A stretch of 64,000 nucleotides of DNA from contig CAUYLG010076980.1 in assembly GCA_963573385.1 (NCBI GenBank), forward strand, positions 1 through 64,000. The letters run 5' to 3'. Positions 1 through 14,536 of this stretch are shown in pieces (the stretch's first letter is position 1; each line of letters opens with the position of its first letter). The DNA comes from Cacajao melanocephalus (Eukaryota > Chordata > Mammalia > Primates > Pitheciidae). A program made the translations under genes and the position numbers. The notes below the pieces were generated by a model, which was not told where the DNA came from, made no database searches, and saw nothing but the letters and a program-made list of their open reading frames with translations.

Positions 1-165
1 AGTAGAACAAGAATCCTGTTCTCTCTCCCTCTTTTTCTTCCTCTTTCTTTCTCTCGTACATTCTTTTTTTTTCTTTCTTTCACTCTCACTTTCTTTCCTC
101 TCTTTTCCTTTCTTTCAAAAATAAAAAAAAAAAAAAAAAAAAAAAGAGTTATAAAAAAAAAAAAA
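1..165. repeat. Pyrimidine-rich to A-rich low-complexity tract
   Basis: A C/T-rich run (1-118) switches abruptly to a poly(A)-type run (119-170). No coding content is seen. It may be the decayed tail of a retroelement extending below position 1. Confidence 0.7.
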
Positions 166-668
166 ACCATTAAATTGCATACTTTAAAAGGTTGAGTTTT
201 ATGGCATATACATTATGTCTTGATGAAGCCGCTAAAGGCCTTCCTAATTTCTCACAGTGAAATTCAGTGAGCTATTTGTGGACATTATGGCTGACTGATT
301 CTAGAATGAGGATGAAGAAAGAGAACTGCTTTATGACTAGGGAAGCCAACAATCCAGGTCCATTCTCATTATCAATTGTCTGTTTTGCTGACATTTAAAT
401 GACACTAAATATTTTTCAAAGTTTACAGGGTTTTGCCCAGGAAGATGTTTTCTTCTTTAGGAGGAAACTCTTATGAATTTAGAAGCTCAGATTATGAACT
501 AAAGGTGCAAAGAGTTTACACATAAAATTTTCTCACATCTTGGGCTATCTTCTGAACATTGCAGAAAATAATCAGAATATTAAAATCTGAAAAAATGTAA
601 AGATTCTGAAAATCTATAAAAGTCAAAAAAAAAAAAAAGTATAAGGTTGTTCCTGAAATGCTCCTTAC
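166..668. other. Intronic stretch with nothing recognised
   Basis: Single-copy-looking AT-rich sequence of intron 19 beside the exon 19 donor. No repeat family or gene was recognised. Confidence 0.5.
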
Positions 669-789
669 TACTTGCTGTTAAATCCAGGTAGTCTCGTTCA
701 GCTGTCAAAATCCTAGAATTGATTCGTGGAACAACATTTGGTTGATTCATGATATACTCTACCACATCTTGATCATGGGGCAGTTCTCC
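669..789 (-). CDS. UGGT1: UGGT1 exon 19 (about residues 673-713)
   Basis: 121-bp exon starting GELPHDQDVVEY and ending LDLTAS plus the first base of the next codon (Asn expected). The acceptor is ttccttatag and the donor A|gtaagg. An upstream gt (CAA|gtagta) is rejected because it breaks the family sequence. This is the start of the third thioredoxin-like domain (TRXL3) of the folding sensor. The next exon lies outside the window. Confidence 0.95.
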
Positions 790-959
790 CTATAAGGAAA
801 AAAAAAGAGGTTGAGGGGGAAGTGTAAAGCAAATTTGAGCAATAATAATTCACTAGGAACTAAAAACTTATTAACTTTATAAACAGCTTCCTCTGTGCTA
901 ATAATAGTTAAGATAGAAATTACCATGCTATTGGTCCCTGTCACTGCCAAGCACACCTG

Positions 960-1100
960 GGCACACTGCTTACAGCATCTCTACCTCTACCAACAATGTG
1001 AGGCAACTGTTGTTGACATTCATTGTAAAGATGAGGAAGCTAAGGCACAGAAAGGTTAAATAACTTACTTGAACTCACAAAGCCAATGCAAAGCGATCAT
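960..1100 (+). repeat. MIR SINE fragment
   Basis: The stretch gatgaggaagctaaggcaca followed by gaaaggttaaataacttact matches the conserved MIR core and 3' part. Confidence 0.7.
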
Positions 1101-1114
1101 GAAATGCAAACCCA

Positions 1115-1431
1115 GGCCAGGAGCAGTGGCTCACACCTATAATCCCAGCACTTTGGAAGGCTGAGGCAGGCAGAGTGCTTGAGGTCATGAGTTAGGGACC
1201 GGCCTGGCCAACATGGTGAAATACACTAAAAATATTTCTGTATTTTCAGTATATCTACTAAAAATACAAAAGTAGCCAGGCGTGGTGGCAGGTGCTTGTA
1301 ATCCCAGCTATTTGGGAGATTGGCGCAGGAGAATCACTTGAACATGGGAGGCAGAGGTTGCAGTGAGCCAAGATCACACCACTGCATTGGGATACAGAGT
1401 GAAACTGTCTGAAGAAAAAAAAAAGAGAAAA
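1115..1431 (+). mobile_element. Alu with an internal duplication
   Basis: Full-length Alu flanked by the duplication aaatgcaaaccca (about 1102-1114 and 1433-1445). About 35 extra bp near 1222-1258 repeat the ctaaaaata segment. Confidence 0.9.
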
Positions 1432-1853
1432 AAATGCAAACCCATGTTTATTTGGTCTCTCCACACATCACTGTGCTTTCCCACAAGCTCAACAAATTAG
1501 TTAAGGGTTAACATAAGCAAAAATCCATCTGTAGTACTACTCATAGTTAGCTTCTTTCTTAAGGAGAAAACCAAAGGTCTTCTCTCAAGTAGTAAATATA
1601 CTTTGTAATAAAACCACTTTCATCTTTGTTCAATCTCAGCCATCCAAGTAACCCTGTATCTCCAGAGTCAGAATTATAATGAAAGGAGGAGAAATCATCT
1701 GTCATTTATTCTTCCCTTTTCCATAGCTCATATTACAGAAAAAGTTATACTTCTTGAAGGTGACCTCAGAGCCACGTGTCAACAACTAAGCAAATGTGCA
1801 GATTTATCAAACTTAAAATATTTAACACACAAGTATATTTTAAAGTCATTTTC

Positions 1854-2111
1854 TTTTTTATCCTGAGACAGAGTCTTCCTCTGTCACCCAGGCTGAAGGG
1901 CATAGTATAATGAGATCCATAGCTCACTGCAGCCTTGACCTCCAAGACTCAAGGGATTCTCCCACCTCAACCTCCCAAATAGCTGGGACTACAGGCACGT
2001 GCTATGACACCTGGCTAATTTTTGTATTTTTGTAGAGATGGGGTTTCACCATGTTGCCCAGGCTGGTCTCAGACACCTGGGCTCAAGAGCTCTCTCTCAC
2101 CAGGTTCTTGC
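1854..2111 (-). mobile_element. Alu, 5'-truncated
   Basis: Inverted Alu lacking its left end. The target-site duplication taaagtcattttc is at 1841-1853 and 2112-2124. Confidence 0.9.
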
Positions 2112-2382
2112 TAAAGTCATTTTCAAGATAAAGATGTGAATCAAATATACACATTCAAGTCTAAATAATTCCAATTAGACATTGCTTGTAGCTACTTCAT
2201 AAGGAGCATATGAACCAAACCATACAAATCAAGAGACTTACAAAGGTATTAGATGGCTCACTGTACATGTTGGCCCATGTACAAAACTTTGGTCAATACT
2301 ATAAATCTACTTGATTTCAATTAGAAGCCTATCTAGTTCAAGGAGGGGAATTTGGCAAAGTCTATAAAAATTTTAAATGTAA

Positions 2383-3053
<671 letters not shown>

Positions 3054-3118
3054 AAAAATTTTAAATGTAATAACTTCTGACCAGCTCTTCTATACACACA
3101 CATGTACATGCACATGCA

Positions 3119-3140
3119 CGCACACACACACACACACACA
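3119..3140. repeat. (CA)n microsatellite
   Basis: About 11 CA units following a CA/TG-rich lead-in. Confidence 0.95.
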
Positions 3141-3261
3141 GTAGTTGAGGAAGAAATCATGAGTAGTACAGGACAGGAGTGTATGGGTTAAAAGTTTCTC
3201 TTCACTTACATCTCTATGTTTTGAATTTCATACCATCAGCATCAGCATAGCATATCTTTTA

Positions 3262-3550
3262 TTCTTTTTAAAGGAACAAGGTCATGGTCTGTTGTACAAG
3301 CCAGAGTGCAGTGGCATGATTATCGCTCACTACGGCCTCAATCCTCAAGCGACCCTCCTGCCTTAGCCGTCCGAAGTAGCTCAGACTACAGGTACATGCC
3401 ACAACGCCTGGCTAATTTTTTTTTATTTTTGTAGAGATAGGGTCTTGTTATGTTAGCCAGGCTGGTCTCAATCTCCGGGCCTCAAGTAATCCTCCAGCCT
3501 CAGCCTCGCAAAGTGCTGTATTACAGGCATGAGTCACCACAACTGGCTGA
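3262..3550 (-). mobile_element. Alu, old (J-like)
   Basis: Inverted and strongly diverged Alu, with the AluJ-type region ctcaagcgaccctcctgcct. Confidence 0.85.
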
Positions 3551-3684
3551 TAATACAACTTTTATTAGTGTATTTAGTTCAAATTTTCTAATACTTGGTG
3601 TTTTTCAAGACAATGTACAAAGATACACACATATTAGAATATTCACTGGCGCACTGTTTGTAACTAGTGAAAATGTAGAAGTAA

Positions 3685-3886
<202 letters not shown>

Positions 3887-3895
3887 GGAATACTA

Positions 3896-4186
3896 GCCAG
3901 GCACGGTGGCTCATGCCTATAATTCCAGCACTTCGGGAGGCCGAGGTGGACAAACTGCTTGAGCCCAAGTGTTGGGAGACCAGCCTGAGCAATCTGACAA
4001 AACCCCATCTCTCCAAAACAAACAAAAATTAGCTGAGTGTGGTAGCACACACCTATGGTCGCAGCTCCTTGGGAGGCTGAGGCAGGAGGATTACTCGAGC
4101 CCAGAAGTTCATGGCTGCAGTGAGCTATGATCGCACTCCCTGCACTCCAGCCTGGGTGACAAAGAGACCCTGTCTCAAAAAAAAAT
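3896..4186 (+). mobile_element. Alu
   Basis: Full-length, with the caggcacggtggctcatgcc head and an A-tail at 4178-4186. Confidence 0.9.
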
Positions 4187-4847
4187 TATGTTAAGAAAAG
4201 TGACCTTTGAGGCAATTAATTTGCCACATTACTATTTACATCTCCCCAGTTGCACAAAGCCTTAAAAATCAATGGCTCCAAAACGAAACAACTAGGACAC
4301 TAGAGGATTCTCAGGGGTTCTCTTTATTTGGGCTAAACCAGACCTCACTCAGTGCCAACAGCCTTTTCCCTGGTGGTATTTGTCAAAAACAATTCGGCAA
4401 TTGTTTAACACCTGAGGGGCAGATAACACATGGGCTAACATGAAGATGGTCAAAAAACAAAGAAAAGGCTGAGGAATGGGGTGTCCATATGGGGCTCTGA
4501 AAAGCTCTGACAAATTTCTTGGAATTTGAAAGACCATAAGCATCATGCCCAGGGGTATGTGAATGCCCAGGGAAAATCTTAGAAGGCCTTAAACCCTTGC
4601 CTCTAACATTGGGGCTCTGTGCAAGCAAAAACGGAAGACTAAGGCAGAGGTGTCAACTGTCTGGTTGAGTGTAGAAAGTGCGCCCCAATACAACACAGAG
4701 ACCCTTGAGAAAAACTGGGAGACTTTTTGAATCAATGCATCAAAAAAAAATCTCTGTTCATTGATCAGCTGACCAGTAAGTTAAAGAGCTGAAACTTCAG
4801 AAGCCACACATGAAAAAGCATATACATGTGAAAGAATTGGTTCAGGG

Positions 4848-5160
4848 CCAGGTGTGGTGGCTCATGCCTATAATCACAGCATTTTGGGAGGCTGAGGCAA
4901 GTGGATCACTTAAGGCCAGGAGTTCAAGACCAATGTTCTGAAATTAGAGCCCGGCCAATGTAGTGAAACCCTGTCTCTACTAAAAACACAAAAATTAGGT
5001 GGGTATGGTGGCGTGCTCCTGTAATCCCAGCTACTCAGGAGGCTGAGGCACAAGAATAACTTGAACCTGGGAGATGGAGGTTGTAGCGAGCCAAGATTGC
5101 ACCACTGCACTCCAGCTTAGGTGACAGAGCAAAACTCTGTCTCAAAAAAAAGGAAAGAAA
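4848..5160 (+). mobile_element. Alu
   Basis: Full-length. The target duplication gaa(t/c)tggttcag with a leading aaa is at about 4832-4846 and 5164-5176. Confidence 0.9.
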
Positions 5161-5304
5161 AGAAAGAACTGGTTCAGAAAAGTCACAAATAAATAACAGT
5201 TACAACAATAAAAAACAACAAAAACAAATCCTGGTACAGTGAAGAAGTGTCACATTACATTATTTCAAATTTCTAGTTATAAAAACAAAATTATTAAATA
5301 TGCA

Positions 5305-5604
5305 GAAATGTGGCTCATACCTGTAATCCCAGCACTGTGGGAGGCCAAAGCAGAAAGACAGCTTGTGCCCAGGAGTTCAAGAACTGAGACCTGCCTGGGC
5401 AACACAGAAATATCTTGTCTCCACAAAAAAGATACACAAATTAGCCACATATGGTGGCATGCAACTATAGTCCCAGCTAATTGGGAGGCTGAGGTGGAAA
5501 GATCATTTAAGTCCAGGAGTTAGAGGCCACAATGAGCTAAGATCACGTCACTGTACTCCAACCCAGGTGACACAGTGAAACCCTGTGTCCAAAAAAAAAA
5601 AAAA
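5305..5604 (+). mobile_element. Alu
   Basis: Diverged full-length Alu flanked by the duplicated word atgcagaaa. Confidence 0.85.
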
Positions 5605-6882
5605 CCATGCAGAAAGAAAAAAGTATGGTGTATACTCAGGAAGAGAAAGGGCCAAGACAAACTATTCTAACTACTATATAAATAAAATGTGTAATGTATA
5701 TTCTTACATTATATTCATATTCTGTGTAAGCCCAAACATTGGACTTAATTAGACAAAGAATTTAAATAAATGATTTCAAAAATATTCAAGAACTAAAAGA
5801 AACCATGTCTACCAAAGTAAAGTTTAAGACCAATATCTCACCAAATAATATCAATAAACCAAAGAAAACTATCAAAAAGAACAAATAGAAATCTGGATTT
5901 ATAAAAACTGCAATGAAGCATTCACTAGAGGAACTCAACAGCAGATTTTAGTTGACAGAAGAAACAGTACATGAAGATAGATAAACTGAGATTATCTAGT
6001 CTGAGGAACATAAAGAAAGAGACCTGTGGGACATGAGAGAGTATCAACATACGCATATTTCCAGAAAGAGAGGAGGGAAGAGAAAAGGACAGTATGTAGT
6101 AAATAATTTGGCTGGCCCTAGTTCTTGGGATGTAAACTCTAAATCCAGTGATAGGAGTGTCCTTGTCATTCATGGTAAGCCCCTTAGATCACACATGATG
6201 GTTTCTACTATGAGGTGATGCACAGCGAGCCCCAAGAGTTTGTGCTAATGAGATGACTCAGGTTCGGGGATAGTAACACTAGAAAGACCAACCACATGAT
6301 TAGAGGTTGGGGCTCTGAGTAACAAGTTATGTAACAAGCTATCTGTCCAATATCATCCTGACCTTTGCAAATTCAATCTGTATAAAATGTCCAGAACAAG
6401 CAAATCCATTAAGCAGAAAGTAGGTTTGTGTTTGCCAATGGCTGGGGGGCGGGGGAGTAGGACAAAATGGGCAAAATGGAGAGGAGTAATTGTTACTGGA
6501 TATGAGGTTTCCTTTGGGGGTGAAGATAATATTCTGAAATTAGAGGTGGTAGTTACATAACTGTATGTAGAGAGTAAAAACTACTGAATTGTACACTTTA
6601 AGCCTAGGAGTTTTATGCTGTGTGAACTACATCTCAACAGCTATATATAAATATTTACATATAAATGAAAAATAAGATTGAGTCTCTCCAAAATCAAAAT
6701 TCCCTACAAATAGAACAAATGTTTCTTAGAACTGCTTGCAATTTTTAAAATAAACATTTAATCCTGAAATCAGTAATACTAGTTATTTCAATTACTGTAT
6801 ATAGATGTATGAATATTTTCATCATAGCAGGACTTGCCAAGAGTTTGCAAACCAATTACTAGTGACACATAGAAAATAGCTT

Positions 6883-7158
6883 TTCATTTTTTTTTTTAAC
6901 AGGACAAGGTCTCACTCTGTCACCCAGGATGGAATATAGTGGGGCAATCACAGCTCATCGCTACCTCGAACTGCTGGGCTCAAGTGATCCTCCCACCTCA
7001 GTTTCCTGAGTAGCTAAGACTACAGGGGCGAACCACAAAGCCTGGCTAATTTATTTATTTATTTTTTTGAAAAACGGTCTTGCAATATTGCCCAGTATGG
7101 TCTTGCACTTCCTACCCTCAAACCATCTTCTCGCCTCAGCTTCCAAAAGAGTGATACT
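6883..7158 (-). mobile_element. Alu, old
   Basis: Inverted and diverged Alu that lacks the final left-arm segment. Confidence 0.85.
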
Positions 7159-7205
7159 AAGAATTTTACTGCCTACTACAGAGGCAACAAAAAATGTAAG
7201 CCAAC

Positions 7206-7504
<299 letters not shown>

Positions 7505-7545
7505 TCCAGCTGTTCTCTCAAAATCAGCCTTGAAGCGTGACTTAC

Positions 7546-7710
7546 CAAGTACACTGCTCTTTGGAAGAAGGTGGTGGTCTCCAGGATTTTATGCATCGTG
7601 ATGGTTTCTAACTCATCAGGGTCTAGCTGTTCCTTTTCAAAGGGCATTCCATTGAACAGCACTACAGGCAGGGGGCCAACTCCAGTCTGTTCATAGTAGC
7701 CTCTTGCTTC
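7546..7710 (-). CDS. UGGT1: UGGT1 exon 18 (about residues 618-672)
   Basis: 165-bp exon, a multiple of three, encoding EARGYYEQTGVGPLPVVLFN through FFQRAVYL. It forms the C-terminal part of TRXL2. The acceptor tract is ttcttttgtttcag and the donor TTG|gtaagt. Human UGGT1, as I recall it, has MPFEREQ where this has MPFEKEQ. An Alu begins only about 41 bp into the downstream intron. Confidence 0.96.
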
Positions 7711-8019
7711 CTGAAACAAAAGAAACCACAAAAACAACAGCATATTTTTGCCTTTTGTAAGACAAACGGAACAAAGCATATTTTTCTCATATGCCTGTTC
7801 TAACAACAAAACAACAAAAATCAACAGAAATATGGTAAAGAAAAAATAACAAAAGATATTTCTTTTTTAAAAAATGAAAAATGACATCACAGTTAACAGC
7901 CTACTATGTCAACCTGAGACTGAGTTACTGAGTTCGAGTTTTTATAAAACCTCAAAAGCTTGCAAATCATGAAGTGGGTGTGTGGGTGTGTGTGAGGGTA
8001 TCAGAACTGAACTACACAC

Positions 8020-8262
8020 ACTACAGTCAGCACTATATAACAGAACTTTCTGCAATGAGGGAAATACTCTATCTGTGCTGCCCAATGCAGGGGCCACTAA
8101 CCACATGTAACTATTGAGCACCTGAAACCTGCCAACTATGACCAAGAAACTAAATCTTTAATTTTAATTAATTTCCATTTAAAATTATACATGTGACCAC
8201 AGGCTACCAAATGGGTACACAGGTTTTGACTACCATACGTTTTAAGTGCTCTGTGCAAAAAG
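8020..8262. mobile_element. hAT-type non-autonomous DNA transposon remnant
   Basis: agaactttctgcaatgaggg, then ggccactaaccacatgtaac and tattgagcacctgaaa, resembles the common mammalian MER/Charlie-type repeat that carries the ccactagccacatgtggct motif. The family name is not certain. Confidence 0.55.
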
Positions 8263-10985
8263 CCTGAGGTAAATATTTACACTCAATTCTAAATAAGGGT
8301 CCATACCACTAACAAAGAAATTGCACCTACAGAAAACAAAACAAGGTTTTGTGGGGGTGCTCAAAAATTGCTCTAAGACATAATATACCCAATTTTTTCC
8401 CTTCTCCATGACAAAAGAAGTTCATCAGCCAAAAATTACTGGAGCAACAAAAGGCAAATGTATCTGAGATGGACATTATTCCTGACTGTCAACACAGGCA
8501 CTCTTCCCTCAGACTAATTTTTCAGAGTAAAAATTGTATTACTACCCAAGACACAAAGTGGGCAACTTTACAAATGCCTATTACACATCTTGTAATTGTC
8601 ATTTTCTGAAAATAGCAGAGTTTAATGATTTATAACCATTTTAGATAGCTCCAGTAGAAAAGTACTTCTATTAGGTACCTAATACAAGTCATAGGTAACA
8701 AACTGCTTACTTTCTAATCAGACTAGCACAGTAACAGACTTCACTGACGGACTAAAACATGGCCCAGCCAAAAAAGCCTTCTTGGTTGGTTTCAGCCATT
8801 TCTATACATCACAGTCTAAATGTTCTAAATATACACTCTTAAAACTCTTACCATGTTCATTCTGTTCTTTGAAATCTCAACTATTACATAGATGTCCATT
8901 AAAACTCAATTTTAATCTAATTTTAGTTTTGAAAATCACCCCCCTCAACCAATTAAAACAAGACCAGAAAACTTACATTATAAATCCAAATGACAGTAAG
9001 ATAAATAACATCGGTTTTCACTGTGAACAGTAACTGAGTGAAAGTTAGGTGTTTTCACAATGTATCTTCCTTTTCACCACTCAGTAGTTTACTAGACCAA
9101 ATACAGAACACTGCACAATTACGAAACAGCCAAACTGAAAATTCATATGGACAAATTTTCTATCAATAGCTAACTAAAAATGTTAAATAATAATAAATAA
9201 TTAACAAACACTAATTTTTGGTAGTCTTATACTGAGCCATTCACAAATAACCAAGATTAGTAAGGACTCAAAGATAATATGCTAAAGGTAAAATGTTTGC
9301 ATGTGTAAGTTAGAACTTTTCCTAATGTCATTATCTTACTGGCTTTGAAAGATATAAATATATACCTATCAGACTATATTCTCAATAGTTTAAAATTTCT
9401 ACTTTAATTGCATTGCCTACTTTTTAAAATAATCATTTCTTTCAGGCAGAGATCTCATAGCTTCACTGTAACAAAGGAACAGATTTACGAGTGCAATGAC
9501 ATTTATTAAAAGCAGTCATTTTTCCTAAAATTAACCATTTCGAAAGAATCCATTCCATTGGGCTTTTTGTATAGGGGTAAACTCCTGTAGTTAAAAAAAA
9601 AAAAAAATCTCATTAGTCATTAGATTGTTTGGACTTCTGGGATACTCTCAACATCCCTGCCTTGAGAGTACATCTATTCAAATAGCTAGACAATTAAATG
9701 GATAAAATATAAATAATATGACCTGTTTGTATACAGAAGAGCCTCTAATCAGTACAGATGGCTGAGTCTAGGAAACTAAGGAGCTTCGTGTGTAATACTC
9801 TCATTCAATTTTTTAGCACAATCAATATTCCAACACATGTAAACATATAAAAAATATCCCTTTCCCCTGCTTGTCTACTCTATTCAATATTTTTTAAGTA
9901 AATACTTTTGATATAGTAATCATCCACAATAAAAAGCTACTGGTACTTTTTCTTCAACAGGATAAGAGTAAATGAGATTTAAACATTTTCCAAATACGAA
10001 ATATGAAAAAAATCTACAAAGTCCCTCAAAACTTTCATATTCTCAAAGTAGCCTTCTTTTTCTTTTTTTTCACTTATTCTTTTTCTAAAGAGCACTATTC
10101 TCGTTGTTCGTGTCTATCTGGGAGAAAATACTAGATACCCATAGCAATATTATTTTATTTAAAAACCCAGAAAAAATAAATGACTGGGCAGAAGGCTGCA
10201 ATAAAATAATGGTAACCATTCTTAGCCTACACTGAGTAGATCTCATTCCCAGCTTCAATTCCAAGCTTGACTAGATATACCTTAAAATGAGCACATATAA
10301 TACTAACACACAGAATCAAAAACAGAAAAGAGAAAGAGAGGCAGACTAGGATACTCAAAGATGTTCTAGCTCCTGGTATGAATTTACCTTTCTAAAAGAG
10401 CTGGCACAGAGCTAGTATTTTAATTCGTCTTGTACTCAACATCAGCTTACATATATAATAAACATGTATCCCTCTTCAAACCTGAATTCACAGAGCAGGC
10501 AGCTGTCACTGTACCTAGGAGGCCTTCCACAATCACTTTGTCCCAAAGTAGCAGAGCTGTCCATCCCAGCACTGAGCCTCCACGTACAATGTGAAAACAC
10601 TCGGAACCTCACCATCACCAAAACCATAGTGCTCTCATTTGCTGTCTCCCCCAATGAGGCTGTGTGAACTGCCCAAGTTCATACCACATCTTGTTCAGCT
10701 TTCTAGTATTAAGACTGGTACAGTTACACAACACTACTGTGTTTTAAAACTAAAGCTTTATTACTTATTCTAAAGTAATTCAGAAATTTATCTAGTTATT
10801 AAATTCTTGTGTTTTGTTCTTGCTAAAAATGATTTTTAGTCCCTCTAAAACCTAAATCAACTTACAGTAGCAGATCTCTCAACCAATCTCAATTAACTAA
10901 TTTATCTGATTAACAAATACCAGCTATTAAAGTATGCTGAACACTTACACTAGTGAGAAACTCTCTAGAATGCCCACATGCTTTT
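8263..10985. other. Long intronic stretch without recognisable recent repeats
   Basis: About 2.7 kb of AT-rich intron 17 with no Alu, L1 or exon recognised by eye. Short open frames on both strands near 10442-10667 match nothing I know. It stands out in an Alu-packed locus and may hold very old, unrecognised repeats. Confidence 0.5.
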
Positions 10986-11137
10986 TTATTTTTATTTATT
11001 TTATTTTTTATTTTTTAGTAGAGATGGGGTTTCGCCACATTGGCCAGATTGGTCTCAAATTCCTGACCACAGGTGATCCTCCTGTCTCAGTCTCCCAAAG
11101 TGATGGAATTACAGGAGTGAGCTACTACACCAGGCCT
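10986..11137 (-). mobile_element. Alu fragment (left arm)
   Basis: Inverted left half starting at tttttagtagagatgggg after a TTTA-rich tail. Confidence 0.85.
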
Positions 11138-12596
11138 ATAATTTATGTGTCTTTTTTTTTTTGATCTGTGATTTTGTTTTTAATTATCTTAAGCCTTATG
11201 ATCACACATAATTTTTAACCTTTTACCTCTCTACTTGAAGCCTTCTAATGAGGTGGCAAAAGTACCATTACCAAGCACAAATACATAGTAGTTTCAGAGT
11301 TTTCGATGTTTTTGAATAGCAGTTTGAAGTCAATCCTAAAGTATGAACTAGTTTAACTTAGTAACTCTAAAGTTTAACTTGCTACTATTTTTGTCACACT
11401 GACCTTTAAAAGCATCTGACCTTAAAGATTATCTATAAAATGTGAGGTATTCAATTTTCTTCCTTTGGTATTACACACAAACCACACTAAAACACCTCTT
11501 AATAAATAAAAGGCAGCATTTTAAATACAGGAATAGGATGCCCACATCCTTCTGCTCCTCCCAGTTGAGATATCTTCTTGCCAAGGATCAGCTGTGTCTG
11601 TTCCCAAACCAACTATTCCTGTCAGTGAAATGATTTAATAGTATATAAATCAATAAAATATGAGTACAAAAAGAAGGTTACTCTTCCCACCAAAACAAAT
11701 TGAAAAACTAGAAAACTCACAAAGATGAGAAGCTAAAACCAAATGATGCTGTCTGTCAGACAACTATAAAATACTTGGGAGGGAGATTAAAAAATCTACA
11801 AGGTTCTAATCAGCCATAAAAAAAAAAAAAAAGAAAAATCTACAAGGATTCTGTATCAGATGAAACAGGACTCATAAACAATTCATGCAGAATATGATTT
11901 ATAAAGAGATGATAGCTCAAATCTCCAAACAGGAATGAAAGGCTTTGTCTTCCATTTGGGGGAAAAAAAAATTCCTCCCTTGAAAAAGGAGAAAAAACAT
12001 TGAAACACTGGTAAATAAATTTTTTTTAATGTTTAAAATCAAAATGTTTCAGAAATATATATTAATTCCTTTCTTAATACAGATTTTCAACAATTTGTAC
12101 TTGCAGTAGGTTAAGATCCTCTACTGTGTTTAATGTCTCAAAAGAAAATTATCTTTAAGTTAAAAAAAAAGTTAAACTTTATTAAATCCTTATTACTACA
12201 ATACTTTGCCGTTCTGTTTGTTACATTTCGTAATATATTTCCATCCTTAGTCTAAATAACTAAATAAAGCCAGTATGATATATATTAAACTGTACATCGT
12301 ATCCTGGCTCTATATATCCAGAGCAAACTCCATGGAAGTACTACCATTGCATTCTGAAAAAAGAAAATTGTTTTTCAATTTAATAGTTAATAAGCAAGTT
12401 AAAAATCAGTGACATCTTCACAAGACTGAAGTAAAAACTTTTTCAAATACTGAAAAGTGATCTGGTTTCTAAACTTTTAAATGCTAAGTACTGAAACACT
12501 TTAACCACCATCACTATTACTAGCAAAAGTCCCAAACAGGGGGTTAAGGACAGTACAGTGTTGCAATCAAATGAGAGACACAAAGAAATTCTTTAC
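11138..12596. other. Intronic stretch, no recognised feature
   Basis: AT-rich intron 17 sequence leading to the exon 17 donor. A short A-run at 11818-11833 interrupts what looks like a local repeat of the word aaaatctacaagg (11789 and 11837). Confidence 0.5.
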
Positions 12597-12728
12597 CTTC
12601 CGATTCTGATCATAAGCAGAATCAATCCCCAAAATGCTATTCACTTCTACATATGGGTATTTCTTCTCCAGGACACTGACCACATGTTCAACTTTCACTT
12701 TTTCTCCAGTCCTCACCTTGTTATAGAT
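12597..12728 (-). CDS. UGGT1: UGGT1 exon 17 (about residues 574-617)
   Basis: 132-bp phase-0 exon encoding IYNKVRTGEKVKVEHVVSVL through IDSAYDQNRK, a helical part of TRXL2. The acceptor is tctttcttcag and the donor AAG|gtaaag. It is symmetric, so skipping would keep the frame. Human has R where this has Q in the last residues (from memory). Confidence 0.96.
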
Positions 12729-12925
12729 CTGAAGAAAGACAAAACAGCTGGTTAACTACACTTTTAAGTTCAAATTTAAAAGTGTTTATTCCACATTTTT
12801 TTGAATATAGAGGAAAATATGATTATTTTTCTTAGAAGGTCAATTGGGACACGTTAGCAATTCTTCCTTTTCCATATACCTTATTAAGATGGCTCCTTAG
12901 GTTGAAAATTAAAAAAATATATTTG

Positions 12926-13214
<289 letters not shown>

Positions 13215-13303
13215 AAAATTAAATATTCTTAAAATGAACCATTCAGTTCAACCAAGTTAAGTCTCTAATGAAAAAAAAAAATACATTAGTTAAGAAAATG
13301 TGG

Positions 13304-13340
13304 TTCTTACCTATTTTCTTAGGTAAGAAATACCTAAGAA
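13304..13340. repeat. Overlapping short inverted repeats
   Basis: ttcttacct (13304-13312) pairs with aggtaagaa (13321-13329). The overlapping ttcttaggta (13316-13325) pairs with tacctaagaa (13331-13340). Two alternative perfect small hairpins share sequence. Confidence 0.85.
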
Positions 13341-13601
13341 ATGGTGGTTCATACCTATAACCCCAGCACTTTGGGAGGCTGAGGCAGGTGGATCACTTCA
13401 GGTCAAGGGTTCAAGAACAGCCTGGCCAACATGCTGAACCCCTACTAAAAATACAAAAATTAGCCTGGCATGGGAGTGCACAACTGTAATTCCAGCTACA
13501 CAGGAGGCTGAGGCAGGAGAATCCCTTGAACCACGGAGGCAGGGGTTGCAGTGAGCCAAGATCACTGCACTCCAGCCTCGGTGATGGAATGAAACTGTCT
13601 C

Positions 13602-13637
<36 letters not shown>
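13341..13637 (+). mobile_element. Alu
   Basis: Alu with a slightly truncated head and an (AAAAG)n tail at 13601-13637. Confidence 0.9.
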
Positions 13638-13756
13638 TCTGAACACTTATAAGTAGTCCTTGAAATAAAAACTATGTCCATGATGTTTAGGAGGGATGAA
13701 GAAAGGAAGAGGGGAGAGATAGAGAAATCTAAATTGACAATGAAATTATTTATTTG

Positions 13757-14222
<466 letters not shown>

Positions 14223-14232
14223 TAACAGAAGC

Positions 14233-14536
14233 CATGCACCAGTGGCTCACACCTAAAATCCTATCACTCTAGGAGGCCAAAGCAGTAAGACTGCTTAAGC
14301 CCAGGAGTTTGAGACCAGCCTTAGAAACATAGTGAGACACTGTCTCTACCAAAAATTTTTTTTTAAAAATTAGCTGGGTATGATGGCACATGCCTGTAGT
14401 CTCAGCTACTCTGGGAAGCTGAGGCATGAGGATCACATAAGGCCAGGTGTTTGAGGTTGTAGGAAGCCCTGACTGTGCTGCTGCACTCCAGCCTGGGCAA
14501 CAGTGAGATCCTGTCTCTAAAAAAATGTTTTTAAAT
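14233..14536 (+). mobile_element. Alu
   Basis: Diverged full-length Alu ending in an A/T-rich tail just before the SRM pseudogene. Confidence 0.88.

Larger units (their letters stand above)
4190..6880 (+). mobile_element. L1M LINE, internally deleted, carrying two Alus
   Basis: 4190-6080 resembles the 5'UTR to early ORF1 region of old mammalian L1s, for example tcactagaggaactcaacag and the following block. 6380-6660 matches an L1M 3' end (tgccaatggctgg, then gaattgtacactttaag). The intervening ORF2 is missing. Alus at 4848 and 5305 lie inside. No intact reading frame remains. Confidence 0.75.
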
